Assembly (NCBI GenBank): GCA_964595055.1
Contig: CAZQOV010000167.1
Span: 1 to 6,248 of the forward strand
Source: CAYRTD01 sp964595055
GTDB taxonomy: Bacteria; Bacteroidota; Bacteroidia; Bacteroidales; GCA-2748055
DNA: 6,248 nucleotides
Direction: 5' to 3'
Below are positions 5,668 to 6,248 of the stretch, piece after piece (the stretch's first letter is position 1; every line of letters begins with the position of its first letter). The notes beneath the pieces were generated by a model that saw nothing but the letters and a program-made list of their open reading frames with translations, made no database searches and was not told the origin of the DNA. The position numbers and the translations under genes were made by a program.

Positions 5668-6248
5668 ATGCTATCTGACCCTAAAGGCAATCCGGCATGC
5701 CAAAGACTTCTGAAGTTAAATTATGAGTTAAAAAAAGAAAACCAGGTCCTCAAGGAAAAGGTCTCCAAATTAAGTGAAAAAACTACACATACCATAAGCC
5801 AACACGAAAAGACAATAATCCAGGATGATTATTCTCCAAACTTTCTTTCATATGAAACATTTAGCTCTGATATTATTCATTCAGATAGAGACCAATCCGA
5901 AGAAAAATTAGAATCATATTTAAAAAAACTACCTCTGCCCTGTCAATCCATAGATGAATATGGGAAATTAATTTATGTAAATCCTGCCTGGTTAAATACC
6001 CTGGGGTATTCATGGAGAGAGGTTATCGGACAATATTTTGGACATTTCTTACATCCTGAATCCCTGAAATCCTTTGAAAATGAATGTTTTTCAACTCAGG
6101 ATACCCACATCTTCCGAAATCTTCAATTTTACATCAGGCAAAAAAACGGGAGATACATCAGCGCCTCATTTGGCGGGTATGTGGAATATCATGAAGACGG
6201 AAGTTTTCTAAGAGCAAATTGTTATTTTCAGGATATTACGAAATTTAA
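5668..6248 (+). CDS. PAS-domain signalling protein, probably a sensor kinase, C-terminus outside window
   Basis: The frame is open from the ATG at 5668 to the right edge (193 codons plus two bases), so the protein is incomplete. Residues 14-40 (LLKLNYELKKENQVLKEKVSKLSEK region) form a short Leu/Lys/Glu-rich coiled coil. Residues 41-80 are polar and low in motifs. A PAS domain begins at about 83: 'LPLPCQSIDEYGKLIYVNPAWLNTLGYSWREVIGQYFGHFLHPE' shows the typical pattern D-x-x-G-x-I-x-x-x-N-x-x-x-x-x-x-x-G-Y, followed by the strands 'IFRNLQFYIRQKNGRYISASFGG' and 'DGSFLRANCYFQDIT' (the usual PAS/PAC end). There is no signal peptide or membrane segment, so it is predicted to be cytoplasmic. In Bacteroidota such N-terminal arrangements usually lead into further PAS domains and a histidine kinase, but diguanylate cyclase or regulator outputs cannot be excluded. 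It is divergent from the sugar operon and no functional link is evident. Confidence 0.85.
   Translation, partial: MLSDPKGNPACQRLLKLNYELKKENQVLKEKVSKLSEKTTHTISQHEKTIIQDDYSPNFLSYETFSSDIIHSDRDQSEEKLESYLKKLPLPCQSIDEYGKLIYVNPAWLNTLGYSWREVIGQYFGHFLHPESLKSFENECFSTQDTHIFRNLQFYIRQKNGRYISASFGGYVEYHEDGSFLRANCYFQDITKF

Overview
The window looks like chromosomal DNA from a member of the Bacteroidota. The signs are the AT-rich spacers, the absence of strong Shine-Dalgarno sequences, several -7 boxes of the TAnnTTTG type known from this phylum, a signal peptide ending in a Gly-Gln junction, and protein families common in the group. The exact genus cannot be read from the sequence. No rRNA, tRNA, CRISPR array or insertion sequence was found.

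Layout. Positions 1-825 (minus strand, running off the left edge) encode the first 275 residues of a secreted BNR/Asp-box beta-propeller protein of the sortilin/VPS10-like kind. A 189-bp spacer follows. Positions 1015-5075 hold four minus-strand genes that read, in transcription order, as a sugar-utilisation cluster: a long class I mannose-6-phosphate isomerase with an extra N-terminal domain (5075-3309), a drastically shortened MFS sugar-transporter remnant (3285-3052), a cysteine-free ROK-family sugar kinase (3017-1908) and a GntR/HutC-type repressor (1752-1015). Gaps between the first three are 23 and 34 bp, which suggests one transcript. The repressor gene is 155 bp further on and has its own candidate -7 box. 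A 592-bp AT-rich divergent spacer (5076-5667) separates this cluster from a plus-strand PAS-domain signalling protein (5668 to the right edge, incomplete).

How the genes may work together (inference). A free hexose, most likely mannose, would enter through an MFS permease, be phosphorylated by the ROK kinase and be converted to fructose 6-phosphate by the isomerase, with the GntR protein repressing the operon until a sugar or sugar-phosphate ligand binds its UTRA domain. An 18-bp palindrome directly overlaps a TAnnTTTG box upstream of the isomerase gene and is the best operator candidate. The weak point is transport: only about 55 residues of the permease N-terminus remain, so another transporter must serve the pathway, the operon has lost its uptake step, or the assembly has an internal deletion here.

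The window contains no clear new defence or mobile system. The points most worth a second look are the operator/promoter arrangement, the transporter remnant, the uncharacterised N-terminal domain of the isomerase and the loss of the zinc-site cysteines in the ROK kinase.
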